In this document: piece by piece, positions 34,605 through 44,090 of the stretch
Numbering within the stretch: the first letter of the stretch is position 1
Layout of the letters: every line of letters starts with the position of its first letter
Origin: Psychrobacillus psychrodurans
GTDB lineage: Bacteria > Bacillota > Bacilli > Bacillales_A > Planococcaceae
DNA: 64,000 nt
NCBI GenBank assembly: GCA_900114885.1
Contig: FOUN01000008.1
Span: forward strand, 62,001-126,000
Direction of reading: 5' to 3'
Position numbers and translations under genes: made by a program
Notes under the pieces: model-generated
The model's input: only the letters and a program-made list of their open reading frames with translations
What the model was told of the DNA's origin: nothing
Databases searched by the model: none

Positions 34605-35872
34605 TGGACAAATAGAAATTCTTGTAAGCGATCATAATCTGACTTTTTCAACTCTACTTGAACAACAGTTCCCTGTTCTTCATATGAGGTAGAGGAAACC
34701 GATGCATTTTCATTTAAGTAAGATACAATATCTCCACGTTCAAACGGGACCAACAATGAGCAACGTACATAATTAGAAAAAATATGCTTTCTAATAATCT
34801 CCAATAGTTCATCTAGTCCTGCTCCATCTTTCGCAGAAATCCAAATACTATCTCCGGCCACATGTGGGAATTTCATATCTGCTAAATCAGATTTGTTGTA
34901 TACATATACAGTTGGGACGTCCTCCACACCAACAGCATGTAATGTCTCATTAGTAACATCCATCATAAAACGGTGCTCGTCATTTGAGACGTCCACAACA
35001 TGTAAAAGTAAATCTGCATTACGAGCTTCTTCTAATGTTGAGCGGAAAGCTTTCACTAGGTGATGTGGAAGCTTACTAACGAACCCTACCGTGTCAGTAA
35101 GTAAAAATTCCTTTTGGTCTGGAAGTTTAATTTGTCTTACGGAAGTTTCTAGAGTCGCGAAAAGCATATCCTTTTCAAATACTTGTTTAGATTCCATTTG
35201 CCCAACTTTGTTGAGTAATTGGTTCATAATTGTCGACTTACCAGCATTCGTATAACCTACTAAGGACACCACCGGAATTGCATTTTTCTTACGTTGCTTC
35301 CGTTGTGTTTCTCGTTGATCTTTTGCATGTTCAAGATCTCTTTTAAGCTTAGCAATCTGATCCTCGATTTTACGTCTATCCAGCTCTAGTTTCGTTTCCC
35401 CAGCCCCACGGTTTTTGAATCCGCCTCCAGTTCCTCCTCCTTGTCGACCTAGAGACGCTCGAAGACCCACAAGACGTGGAAGCATGTATTGAAGCTGTGC
35501 CAAATCTACTTGCATCTGTGCTTCGTTCGATTTTGCACGACGAGCAAAGATATCGAGAATTAGCATCGTACGGTCGATAACTTTACAGTCAAGATCACGT
35601 TCTAAGTTTCTAATTTGAGATGGTGAGAGCTCATCATTGAAAATTACCAGATTGGCCCCAGTTTCTTCATAAAGGTTTCTAATTTCCTCTACCTTACCTG
35701 TACCAACGTAATGGGAAGAGGTAACGCGTTCAAGATTTTGCGTTACTTCTCCAACTACTTCCACATCTAATGCCTCTGATAAATTGTGTAGTTCTTCCAA
35801 GCCATACTCAAAATGTTCATCTTTTTGTAGTTTTACTGCAACGAGTATTGCTTTTTCTATTAATTCATCCAT
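34601..35872 (-). CDS. hflX: Ribosome-associated GTPase HflX
   Basis: 423 residues: N-terminal HflX domain (SSHYVGTGKVEEIRNL, NDELSPSQIRNLE), the glycine-rich linker GRQGGGTGGGFKNRGAGETKLE, a coiled coil, and a GTPase domain with G1 GYTNAGKSTIMN, G3 DTVGF and G4 NKSDL. HflX splits or rescues stalled and heat-damaged ribosomes. AAAGGAG precedes the ATG. The gene's stop coincides with the end of the 21-bp repeat array. Confidence 0.95.
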   Translation of the reverse strand: MDELIEKAILVAVKLQKDEHFEYGLEELHNLSEALDVEVVGEVTQNLERVTSSHYVGTGKVEEIRNLYEETGANLVIFNDELSPSQIRNLERDLDCKVIDRTMLILDIFARRAKSNEAQMQVDLAQLQYMLPRLVGLRASLGRQGGGTGGGFKNRGAGETKLELDRRKIEDQIAKLKRDLEHAKDQRETQRKQRKKNAIPVVSLVGYTNAGKSTIMNQLLNKVGQMESKQVFEKDMLFATLETSVRQIKLPDQKEFLLTDTVGFVSKLPHHLVKAFRSTLEEARNADLLLHVVDVSNDEHRFMMDVTNETLHAVGVEDVPTVYVYNKSDLADMKFPHVAGDSIWISAKDGAGLDELLEIIRKHIFSNYVRCSLLVPFERGDIVSYLNENASVSSTSYEEQGTVVQVELKKSDYDRLQEFLFVQ

Positions 35873-35884
35873 ATAATTTCTCCT

Positions 35885-36631
35885 TTAAAGAAAGCGATAG
35901 ATTGCTTGCTCGTAAGTAACTTCTTTATGTAGATTAGAACCATCGATATTGATGCTTACAAGTCGCTCTTTTGTTTCACTTAGATTTTGTTTAAATACTA
36001 ATTGTGTATTTTCTAAAAGTAATGTTTGTTCATCCTTTTCAATCAGTTGAAAATAGCTTTTCCACTTATCCATTACTTCCCTCGGATTTCCAACATGAAA
36101 CTCACAAGTAGTAATAGATAGCTCCAAATTACTTTTATCGATTGTTCCATCCTCTTGAAGCAAAAGGTATCTGGTCTCATCGCTCTCCTCCCATTCTATA
36201 AAGAACGGTAAAGGTAAATCGTTACTAATTTCTTCTTGTAAAAATAGCATTTTCCACTTACGTACTAATCCACTAGTCGTCTTCCTTTCAGCATGTAGAA
36301 CTCCGGATGTTTTTATACCCCGCTCCTCTAGCTGATTACAAAGACTATCTATTGTCGTAGTGCGAATGCAAATTGTATTAAACCCTACTCCACTCGAATT
36401 TAAGTCATGGAGCATAAGATCTATTAAAGGGTGTTTGGCCATTTTTGTAATTTCCTCATGCTCAACAGCAAGCCACTCAATATAGCTGGTTCTTGTATAA
36501 AGCAGTGCATTATATGTTCCCCACTGAGTATGTTGGCCTCCCACGGCTGCATGAATTCCTTTTTCGATCCATTCACCAGCTACTTCACCTGGCTCTTTTT
36601 TAACGCTATGAACGATATGATCCAAATACAA
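35885..36631 (-). CDS. VOC/glyoxalase-like protein
   Basis: About 248 residues; opens MYLDHIVHSVKKEPGEVAGEW, with TRTSYIEWLAVEHEE and LPFFIEWEESDET further on, the pattern of the glyoxalase-like (VOC superfamily) hypothetical proteins of Bacillales. No enzymatic function can be assigned. The start is a TTG at 36631 seven bases after GGAGG; the longer frame upstream has no ribosome site. It lies 12 bases before hflX, so co-transcription is likely. Confidence 0.75.
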   Translation of the reverse strand: MYLDHIVHSVKKEPGEVAGEWIEKGIHAAVGGQHTQWGTYNALLYTRTSYIEWLAVEHEEITKMAKHPLIDLMLHDLNSSGVGFNTICIRTTTIDSLCNQLEERGIKTSGVLHAERKTTSGLVRKWKMLFLQEEISNDLPLPFFIEWEESDETRYLLLQEDGTIDKSNLELSITTCEFHVGNPREVMDKWKSYFQLIEKDEQTLLLENTQLVFKQNLSETKERLVSINIDGSNLHKEVTYEQAIYRFL

Positions 36632-36686
36632 GGTAGAACCTCCATTCAATAATTCCCATATTATGAGTATATCAATAAATGTTATG

Positions 36687-36711
36687 AGCATCGATTTTCA
36701 AATCAGATGCT
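36687..36711 (-). terminator. Hairpin downstream of the RDD gene
   Basis: AGCATC-GATTT-TC-AAATC-A-GATGCT forms an 11-bp stem with one bulge, but without a U-tract; possible weak terminator or attenuator. Confidence 0.4.
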
Positions 36712-36727
36712 TTCATCTTTTAAAACA

Positions 36728-37240
36728 TTAAACCTTAATAACTTGTGTCTTGACAACAATATCATAAAGGGATCTTTTTCGTTTAGTAAATAGCGCTGTT
36801 AGGATATATGCAAACATAAGCGCATAGATAATTCCACCAACGATATAGTAATTTAACGGTACTTCTCCATCTCCGAGGTAAACAAGACGATAAACAAGAT
36901 AATGCGAAAGCTCCCAAGGTAGAAATTTCAGGATTGTTCTTAAGATTGCATGTAATATCGGAAGAGTTTCATTTCTTTCATTAACCACCTTAATCCCCAT
37001 TCTTCTCTTACCAAACGTCTGTCTCCCTATCACTGAATCACTAATAATAAAGTAAAGTGAAACTGGTAAAGTCACCATTAGAAACCCTGTAAATTGTGCT
37101 AATACAAGTGAGCCATTAAATAAACTTTGTACAGATGGAAATATTAATATATTGAAGATAGCAAGCACAACCAAATAGGCAAATATAAGCAAGTAATCAA
37201 GCATAAACGCTTTGAAACGCATTATAAAAGTTACATTCAC
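36728..37240 (-). CDS. RDD-family membrane protein
   Basis: 170 residues with about four membrane segments. The RDD signature is visible: RFKAFMLDYLLIF at the N-terminus and RQTFGKRRMGIKVV in the middle. Function of most members is unknown; some affect ion homeostasis. GTG start at 37240 nine bases after AAGGAG. Confidence 0.82.
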   Translation of the reverse strand: MNVTFIMRFKAFMLDYLLIFAYLVVLAIFNILIFPSVQSLFNGSLVLAQFTGFLMVTLPVSLYFIISDSVIGRQTFGKRRMGIKVVNERNETLPILHAILRTILKFLPWELSHYLVYRLVYLGDGEVPLNYYIVGGIIYALMFAYILTALFTKRKRSLYDIVVKTQVIKV

Positions 37241-37309
37241 TTAGAGTTACTCCTTCTATTGGATTTGTTCTCTTTATAATCTTGTCGATTTCCCAGGAAA
37301 TAATTCGAA

Positions 37310-38941
37310 TTACGCCTCGGTTTTCTCTTTCGACATTTCTCGAAGGAGAAACTTTTGGATTTTCCCTGAAGCTGTCATTGGGTATGCATCTATAAACTCA
37401 ATATACTTCGGTATTTTATGAAATGAAATTTTCCCTTTGCAGTATTCCTTTAATTCATCAGAAGTTAATTGCTGACCATTTTTTAAGATAACCCATGCCA
37501 TAAGCTCTTCCCCGTATTTTGGATCTGGCACTCCAACTACCTGTACGTCCTGGACCTTAGGGTGCTGATATAAAAATTCTTCCACTTCTTTCGGATAGAT
37601 GTTTTCTCCACCGCGGATGACCATATCTTTGATACGTCCTGTTATATCGATATATCCATCTTCATCCATGACTGCTATATCCCCAGTGTGAAGCCAGCCA
37701 CTGTTGTCTACTGCGGACTCAGTTGCTTGTTCATTTTTATAATAGCCTTTCATCACTAGATAACCCCGAGTACAAAGTTCACCAGGAACTCCTGTTGGCG
37801 TATCTTCCCCAGTTACTGGATCAATAATCTTAACCTCAACTCCTGGGTGTGGTTTCCCAACTGATGACACTCGTTTCTCAATTGGATCATCCGTTTTAGT
37901 TTGTGTAATGACTGGTGAGGATTCGGTTTGTCCATAAGCTATAGTTATTTCGGTAGCGCCCATTTCATTCATCACTTTTTTCATGACTTCTATTGGACAA
38001 ATGGAACCTGCCATAATACCTGTTCGCAGCGTATTCAATTTAAACTGTTTAAATTCAGGGTGATTCAATTCTGCGATGAACATTGTCGGTACTCCATGCA
38101 GTGCTGTACACTTTTCATCCTGTACCATTTGAAGTACTTTACCTGGATCGAACTGCTCGATAACGACCATTGTGGTCCCATGTGTAACGGATGCGATTGT
38201 TCCCATTACACAGCCAAAGCAATGGAAAAATGGTACTGGAATACAAAGACGATCTTTTTCTGTCAAATATATATAGTCGCCTACAAGCTGTCCGTTATTT
38301 ACTACGTTTTTATGTGAAAGCATAACGCCTTTAGGAAAGCCAGTTGTTCCAGAAGTATATTGAATATTAATCACCTCATCATTTTGAAGTGACCTAAAAG
38401 CATTCTCTAGTGTTTCGTCCGTAACCTTATCTGCATGAGATAATAGCTCCGACCAAGTATACATACCTTTATAATGATTCTCACTCATTATAATGACGCG
38501 TTTAAAATATGGTAATTTTTCTGATCGAATATTTCCTTTTTCTGCTGTAGTGATTTCCGGACACACTGCTCGCACAATATCTAAATAGGAAGTTCCTTTA
38601 AAAGATTCGCATAATATGAGAGTTGTAGCATCAGATTGCTGTAATAAGTATTCCAGTTCTTTCTCTTGATAATTTGTGTTTACCGTTACTAGGACTGCAC
38701 CCATTTTGCCAGTTGCGAATTGGCTAAGTAACCACTCTCTCTTATTATCCGACCAAATTGCCACATGCTCGCCTTTTTTAATACCCATACCGATAAAGGC
38801 TTTTGCAAGCTCATCTGTTTCTTCATCAAATTCTTTATAAGTTTTTCTGATACCAAGTTCTGGGTATACATAGGCTTCTGTGTCTGGAAATTTTCTTGCT
38901 GCTTCTTTAACAATTTCCCCAACTGTTTTTTCATTTAACAA
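37310..38941 (-). CDS. Acyl-CoA synthetase (AMP-binding, YngI-like)
   Basis: 544 residues, adenylate-forming enzyme activating a carboxylic acid to acyl-CoA. Motifs: YTSGTTGFPKGVMLSH near residue 195, AYGQTESSPV near 335, GWLHTGDIAVMD and GRIKDMVIRGGENIYP, and the C-terminal catalytic lysine in MTASGKIQKF. It follows B. subtilis YngI closely along its length; chain-length preference is unknown (medium chain or branched acids plausible). TTG at 38941 has AAGGGG eight bases upstream; GTG at 38950 overlaps that site. Confidence 0.88.
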   Translation of the reverse strand: MLNEKTVGEIVKEAARKFPDTEAYVYPELGIRKTYKEFDEETDELAKAFIGMGIKKGEHVAIWSDNKREWLLSQFATGKMGAVLVTVNTNYQEKELEYLLQQSDATTLILCESFKGTSYLDIVRAVCPEITTAEKGNIRSEKLPYFKRVIIMSENHYKGMYTWSELLSHADKVTDETLENAFRSLQNDEVINIQYTSGTTGFPKGVMLSHKNVVNNGQLVGDYIYLTEKDRLCIPVPFFHCFGCVMGTIASVTHGTTMVVIEQFDPGKVLQMVQDEKCTALHGVPTMFIAELNHPEFKQFKLNTLRTGIMAGSICPIEVMKKVMNEMGATEITIAYGQTESSPVITQTKTDDPIEKRVSSVGKPHPGVEVKIIDPVTGEDTPTGVPGELCTRGYLVMKGYYKNEQATESAVDNSGWLHTGDIAVMDEDGYIDITGRIKDMVIRGGENIYPKEVEEFLYQHPKVQDVQVVGVPDPKYGEELMAWVILKNGQQLTSDELKEYCKGKISFHKIPKYIEFIDAYPMTASGKIQKFLLREMSKEKTEA

Positions 38942-39018
38942 ACCAATCACCCCTTTGAGGTTTATATATATTCTATTTTATCATAAAATTCTGATGAAAT
39001 AGACATTTCCTTTTCTAA

Positions 39019-39046
39019 TTGACAGTCTGTTGAAACATGGTAAAAT
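39019..39046 (+). promoter_or_regulatory. nhaC promoter
   Basis: Perfect TTGACA (39019-39024), 16-bp spacer, TAAAAT (39041-39046). Confidence 0.65.
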
Positions 39047-39114
39047 CCTAATTACTTTAACGATTGAAAGCGTTGAATTGACGAAGTGTATAAATTTATT
39101 TAGGAGGTTATATA

Positions 39115-40494
39115 ATGTTTCGAATTCCATCTACGATTACGCCTCCTTTTAAAGAGGCATTATTTCTTATTTTACTAATCATTACTTTAATGGCAGTTTG
39201 TATTATAGAATTTAAGTCTGTACCTCATATGCCCATTCTATTTGCTATTTTACTTTTAATCATTTATGGGTTCATAAAAAAGGTATCATTCAATTTATTG
39301 GAAGAAGGTCTCATAGAAGGAGCTAAAACGGGACTTGGAGCAGTTTTCATCTTTTTCTTTATAGGAATTTTAATAAGTAGCTGGATGATTGCTGGAACTA
39401 TTCCAACACTTATTTATATAGGTTTTCAATTCATTTCTCCACATTTTTTCTTTGCAATTGTCTTTTTAGTTACTTGCGTCATTGGGTTATCTATTGGAAG
39501 TTCATTAACAACCGTTGCAACTATAGGTGTTGCATTTGTCGGAATAGCAGGTGCTATGGATATTTCATTGGCTATAACTGCAGGGGCTGTTGTATCTGGT
39601 GCCTTTTTCGGTGATAAGATGTCTCCCTTATCAGATACAACGAATCTAGCATCAGCCATTGTTCGCGTTGATTTATTTGAGCATATCCGAAACATGGGAT
39701 GGACTACAATTCCCGCTTTTTTTATAGCGATTATCGGTTATATAATACTTTCACCTAGCAAGGAAATTCAGCAGCTAGAACAGATAAATACACTAAAGGA
39801 TGGTCTACTTCAAACTGGGATGATTCATTGGTATTCATTGCTGCCTTTAGCTTTACTTATTGTACTTTCTTTTAAAAAAGTACCAGCTGTTTTGGCTCTT
39901 GCATTGACCTCTACTTGTGCAATAGCTGTTGCATATTTCCATCATTTTTTTACTGCAAGTGAAGTATTAAACATCCTATTTAGTGGTTATACATCCCAAA
40001 CAGGTATAGCAGCGATTGACTCCTTACTTTCTAGAGGGGGAATGACTAGTATGATGTTCACTATCTCTCTTGTTTTACTGGCCCTGAGCATGGGTGGTCT
40101 TTTATTTACTTTAGGCATCGTGCAAAGTTTACTTCGGAAAGTGGAGAGTTTACTAAAGAGTGTCGGAAAAGTAATTTCAGCTACGGCTTTTACAGCTATT
40201 GGTGTGAATGTACTTATCGGAGAGCAATACTTATCAATTTTATTGACAGGTGAAACATTCCAAGCCCATTTCCAAAAAGTCGGATTAGCAAACAAAAACC
40301 TGGCTCGTGTGATGGAGGATGCAGGTACTGTTGTAAATCCACTGGTCCCTTGGAGTGTATGTGGAATTTTCATCACAGATGTATTAGCAGTATCAACCAT
40401 CGACTACTTGCCTTTCGCCTTTTTCTGTTTGCTTTGTCCAGTACTCACAATATTGTTTGGACTGACTGGTAAAACACTAACTTATAATAAATGA
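39115..40494 (+). CDS. nhaC: Na+/H+ antiporter, NhaC family
   Basis: 459 residues with 11-12 membrane segments. NhaC hallmarks: SIGSSLTTVATIGVAF near residue 127, GAVVSGAFFGDKMSPLSDTTNLA near 160, and MEDAGTVVNPLVPWSVCG near 400. Exports sodium (or exchanges organic acids in the MleN subgroup) for protons. AGGAGG seven bases before the ATG. Confidence 0.88.
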   Translation: MFRIPSTITPPFKEALFLILLIITLMAVCIIEFKSVPHMPILFAILLLIIYGFIKKVSFNLLEEGLIEGAKTGLGAVFIFFFIGILISSWMIAGTIPTLIYIGFQFISPHFFFAIVFLVTCVIGLSIGSSLTTVATIGVAFVGIAGAMDISLAITAGAVVSGAFFGDKMSPLSDTTNLASAIVRVDLFEHIRNMGWTTIPAFFIAIIGYIILSPSKEIQQLEQINTLKDGLLQTGMIHWYSLLPLALLIVLSFKKVPAVLALALTSTCAIAVAYFHHFFTASEVLNILFSGYTSQTGIAAIDSLLSRGGMTSMMFTISLVLLALSMGGLLFTLGIVQSLLRKVESLLKSVGKVISATAFTAIGVNVLIGEQYLSILLTGETFQAHFQKVGLANKNLARVMEDAGTVVNPLVPWSVCGIFITDVLAVSTIDYLPFAFFCLLCPVLTILFGLTGKTLTYNK

Positions 40495-40547
40495 GTTCAA
40501 TATGATACACTATTTCCAAGTACATCACGGAAAAAGTAGGCGATATT

Positions 40548-41711
40548 ATGGAATTTCAGGAAATGAAAGAATACTTGCTTGAGCAAATAGGAACGAAGCA
40601 GTTAGTCAGCGCAACCATTAGTCAACCACGCGCAAAGTCAAATGAAGTGAAACGTGTTAAATTAAAACCGATTGAGATAAAAAACACCTATCATATCCAG
40701 CTAGAATACCAATATGAACGAGTGTTAAAGCATGAAAATATCACATTAAATGCTTTTACAGAGAAATTAGATGAACTCTTAGAACAGTTCCGTCAACTTC
40801 ATATAGATTTCAAAGCGGAAAAAGTACAGGCTCAGCTTTCTAAGAAAAACAAAGTCATTTGGAAATCCGAGAAAGCAATAGACACCAAAACGGTAGACCT
40901 ATCCCATAACCGTAAAAAGAATTATTTGTTGGATGAAAATACACCATACCCATTTCTTATTCGATTAGGTGTTCAGACACCTGACGGAAAAGTCAAAAAG
41001 CAAAAGTATGATAAGTTTAAGCAAATAAATCGGTTCATCGAGTTTATAGATGATACACTAGCCTACTTGCCAAAAGATAAAACCGTTCGAATTCTCGATT
41101 TTGGATCTGGTAAATCTTATTTAACATTCGCATTGTATCATTATTTGAAAATCGAAAAAGAGCTTGATATTCGGGTTACTGGACTTGATTTGAAAAAGGA
41201 AGTTATTGAAGAGTGTGCAAAAATTGCCGCTGATTTAGAATACGATCAGTTAGAGTTTCTAGTAGGAGATATTAACGACTACAACGACGAAACTGCTGTC
41301 GATATGGTTGTCACGCTTCATGCCTGCGATGTTGCAACAGATATGGCACTTTCAAGAGCTGTCAAATGGAATGCAAACGTAATTTTAAGTGTACCTTGCT
41401 GCCAGCATGAATTAAATACACAGCTAGATGCACCAGGGCTTCATATTATGTTAAAACATGGCCTAATAAAAGAACGTTTTGCTGCTCTAGCAACGGATTC
41501 CATTCGAGCAGAGATTTTGAATATGGTTGGATACGAGGCACAATTAGTTGAGTTTATCGATATGGAAAACACACCAAAGAACATATTGATACGTGCTTAT
41601 AAGACGGGCAAAAAACCTACTTCTGAACAAATGGCCAGTTATCAGCAATTTAAACAAATGCTGAATGCAAAGCCGTTTTTGGAGAATGAATTGAAGGATT
41701 ATTTGAATTGA
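40548..41711 (+). CDS. SAM-dependent methyltransferase (METTL25-like domain)
   Basis: 387 residues. N-terminal 130 residues are a basic, helical extension; then a class I methyltransferase: SAM loop ILDFGSGKSYLTFALYHYL near residue 183, acidic VTGLDLKKEVIEEC, and TLHACDVATDMALSRAV followed by SVPCCQHEL. The HACD...PCCQHE pattern is that of the PF13679 group related to METTL25/RRNAD1, suggesting an RNA substrate (inference). Ribosome site is weak. Confidence 0.78.
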   Translation: MEFQEMKEYLLEQIGTKQLVSATISQPRAKSNEVKRVKLKPIEIKNTYHIQLEYQYERVLKHENITLNAFTEKLDELLEQFRQLHIDFKAEKVQAQLSKKNKVIWKSEKAIDTKTVDLSHNRKKNYLLDENTPYPFLIRLGVQTPDGKVKKQKYDKFKQINRFIEFIDDTLAYLPKDKTVRILDFGSGKSYLTFALYHYLKIEKELDIRVTGLDLKKEVIEECAKIAADLEYDQLEFLVGDINDYNDETAVDMVVTLHACDVATDMALSRAVKWNANVILSVPCCQHELNTQLDAPGLHIMLKHGLIKERFAALATDSIRAEILNMVGYEAQLVEFIDMENTPKNILIRAYKTGKKPTSEQMASYQQFKQMLNAKPFLENELKDYLN

Positions 41712-41745
41712 TATCGCATAAAATACTATACCGCCGGAGGATCTT

Positions 41746-42012
41746 ATGATGAAAGAACCAACAATTAAAAAAGTTGCTTATGGTGTAGCTATGGCCATTG
41801 CAATAATCGTTGTGCATTTTATTGATGCTCGTGTTTATGCAATGCAACCTATTTTCGCTTTATTCTTGGCAATTTTCGTTACTTATCTTGGTATTGTGTT
41901 AATAAATAAGTCTAATAAATTTGATCAAACGATATCAAGGACTAAATATAATTTAATAAATGCTGGAGTTGTATTTGTACTTTTTATTGCTTATTTTACG
42001 ATTTCCAGATAG
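41746..42012 (+). CDS. Small three-segment membrane protein
   Basis: 88 residues, three hydrophobic segments (AYGVAMAIAIIVVHFI, PIFALFLAIFVTYLGIVL, AGVVFVLFIAYF) and short charged loops. GGAGG precedes the ATG pair, so translation is well supported. No family recognised. It follows the methyltransferase by 34 bases on the same strand. Confidence 0.65.
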   Translation: MMKEPTIKKVAYGVAMAIAIIVVHFIDARVYAMQPIFALFLAIFVTYLGIVLINKSNKFDQTISRTKYNLINAGVVFVLFIAYFTISR

Positions 42013-42100
42013 GAAAAACTGGCAAATAGACGTCTAGTTTAAGTCTAAAACCTGTTTCTATCGTTTCCGAAGGGCTTTGGACAGACATTTTACTATATGA

Positions 42101-42172
42101 TTAACGAGGGAATTTTTAGGGATGCTGGTTGGTTGTGACGTTCGCCACAACCATCCAGCATCCCTTTTTTTC
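42101..42172 (+). terminator. Terminator element B with conserved 5' tag
   Basis: TTAACGAGGGAATTTTTAG (42101-42119) leads into AGGGATGCTGG (42118-42128) / CCAGCATCCCT (42155-42165) with an inner GGTTGTG/CACAACC stem and a T-run. It shares its tag with element A at 30711-30772. Confidence 0.75.
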
Positions 42173-42201
42173 ATTAATCTAATGGCTTTTGCCCCGCATT
42201 A

Positions 42202-42276
42202 ACGGGCAGTAGATAACTGCCCGTAAAATCCCGAATGGTTCAACTAACAATAAGTGGAGATGAAGCCCCACTTATT
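42202..42276. repeat. Two consecutive hairpins, possible mobile-element remnant
   Basis: ACGGGCAGT (42202-42210) pairs with ACTGCCCGT (42216-42224); AATAAGTGG (42249-42257) pairs with CCACTTATT (42268-42276). Neither has a T-run or a nearby gene. Twin subterminal hairpins recall IS200/IS605-type ends, but no transposase is present. Confidence 0.45.
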
Positions 42277-42535
42277 GAAGTTTCACTTTATCTGTCCGTC
42301 GCCCTTCTACAACTCTTAGAAACAGGTAAGCACGTTTTTGGGTAACTAGAGAAAAAATACTTTCCTATTCCTAGAGAAAGCTCTCGAAGATACAATTTCG
42401 TTCGCTATTTCGCTTCTTTATTTAGTGAACACTTATTATTTCACTGTGTATTTCCAATAGAATAAAAAAATCTACTTTCTTCCTCCTTCATGACAGAATA
42501 GTATTCCTAATTCCACAGTCGGTTTTATCCCTATA
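42277..42535. other. Gene-free spacer
   Basis: Part of a 785-base stretch (42013-42797) without a gene. No open frame or recognisable structure in this section. Confidence 0.4.
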
Positions 42536-42776
42536 TTAATTTTGACTACTCTTATCATCTAAGCGATAGGATTTGCAATATCTTATAGTTAAGTACTACA
42601 CATTATATTGATAGTAGTGGAAGGTGGCGACTCCAGCGGGAAAAGCGAGAAAGTCGAGACCCCTCAAGGAGCGTAGCGAACGAGGAGGCTCGACCTCGCC
42701 CGCGGAAAGCGTCCACCTGAAACGGAAATCAGTAGTATTATTCATTCTTTTAAGTCCCATGAATTCAGTATTCATA
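42536..42776 (+). repeat. Dispersed repeat R1, copy a
   Basis: About 240 bp, clearly more G+C-rich in its core than the surroundings: GGTGGCGACTCCAGCGGG (from 42623) ... GCCCGCGGAAAGCGTCCACC, with inner palindromic CTCGACCTCG. Outer parts (ATCTAAGCGATAGG on the left, AGTCCCATGAA on the right) also match copy b at 45392-45622 in the same orientation. Confidence 0.85.
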
Positions 42777-42797
42777 CTACATTTTATATACTTTCTT

Positions 42798-44090
42798 TTA
42801 TAGTTCCTGACGTAATGCTTGAATCACATCAATCTTAGTTGCTTTGCGAGCTGGTCTCCAACCAGAAATCATTGCTACTCCGATACTAATAGCAGACGCT
42901 AAAACTACTAGTTGCCACGGGATTAATGAAAATGTAATAGATAAGTCTTCAAGTCCATCCTCCCCTAATGCAGCCCCAACAACCATCGGAAGAAGCCAGT
43001 TAGCTAGGTAACTCACTACGTATGAAATAACGACCGCCAGCACAGTACCAATTATTCCAATCCATGCACTTTCCATTAAGAACAATCGTTGAATCAGCTT
43101 TGGGCTAGCTCCAATTGCTTTCATCACACCAATTTCACGAGTTCGTTCGGTTACAGCCATTGTCATTGTGTTGAAAATACCAATAGATGATATAAGAATT
43201 GCAATAGTTCCAACGAATATTAGTCCAATTTTAAACGCCATAAAGAACACATCGATTTGCTCTAATTGCTCTGAAACAGAATATACATTATAGCCCATAT
43301 CCTTTAAATCTTTTGTTACTGATTTCACATGTTCTAAACTAGATGTATAGATTTTTGTGGTCGTATAAGTAAAGTCTTCGGGAATTCCTTCTTCATTTGC
43401 TTCATAAGCTCCCGTTAATTCCGGTAACCAGGATTTATCCATTAAAATACTTTGATCTACAATCCAATCTTTCGCTGGATTATCAGTTACTCCTACTACC
43501 TTAAAATCCCATTGTTCGGGGAATGCTTCTTCAGAATCATATGGTTGTAATGATAATGAAACTGTTTTACCTATAATCGACTTTTCATACCCCTTTGGTA
43601 GATCCTCCTCTTCTCCTACTTCCTCTACTTTTGCTCGTTCTGCGTCTGTCCATAAATTCTGCGCAAAGTGATACCCTACTATTATTTCGGATTCATTTTG
43701 CGGTAATCGACCTTCTGATAATTTAAGGTTTGACTGTTCTTCCTCTTTTATATCAGTTAACTGCAAATTCCCTTGTATTGTACGATTCTCCAAATGAAAG
43801 CTTGTCATAATATCCATACTTGTTCTTTGAACGATTGCACCAACATACGGAACAGTTTTAATTTCTTCTAGATTTAACTCTTCATTTTCATTCGGGTAAA
43901 CTTCCACTTCTGTGATAGCTTGATCTTGTAGGATTTCCTCTCGCATCGTGTCTTGTATACCAAATCCAATGGAAGCTAATACGATTAAAAATGCACAACC
44001 CATTGTAGCCGCTAGTACTGTCATAAATACACGTAGTTTATTTTTCTTAATATGTTGGCGAACAAAGTCGACCTGATCTTTAAATAACAT
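42798..44090 (-). CDS. ABC transporter permease, MacB/FtsX type
   Basis: 430 residues: one N-terminal membrane segment (VFMTVLAATMGCAFLIVLAS), a large acidic extracytoplasmic domain (residues about 50-270), then three C-terminal segments with MAVTERTREIGVMKAIGAS, the FtsX/MacB coupling loop. Such proteins drive mechanotransmission across the membrane (peptide or antibiotic resistance, lipoprotein release) rather than classic import. Works with the ATPase whose stop it overlaps by one base. Confidence 0.88.
   Translation of the reverse strand: MLFKDQVDFVRQHIKKNKLRVFMTVLAATMGCAFLIVLASIGFGIQDTMREEILQDQAITEVEVYPNENEELNLEEIKTVPYVGAIVQRTSMDIMTSFHLENRTIQGNLQLTDIKEEEQSNLKLSEGRLPQNESEIIVGYHFAQNLWTDAERAKVEEVGEEEDLPKGYEKSIIGKTVSLSLQPYDSEEAFPEQWDFKVVGVTDNPAKDWIVDQSILMDKSWLPELTGAYEANEEGIPEDFTYTTTKIYTSSLEHVKSVTKDLKDMGYNVYSVSEQLEQIDVFFMAFKIGLIFVGTIAILISSIGIFNTMTMAVTERTREIGVMKAIGASPKLIQRLFLMESAWIGIIGTVLAVVISYVVSYLANWLLPMVVGAALGEDGLEDLSITFSLIPWQLVVLASAISIGVAMISGWRPARKATKIDVIQALRQEL

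Noticed and set aside
34486-34692. 68-codon open frame with a heptad pattern (ILAI repeats)
   Set aside because: It is the translation of the 21-bp repeat array running into the hflX antisense strand; no ribosome site.
42013-42797. Complete insertion sequence
   Set aside because: Hairpins and repeats are present but there is no transposase frame and no flanking target duplication that I could identify.
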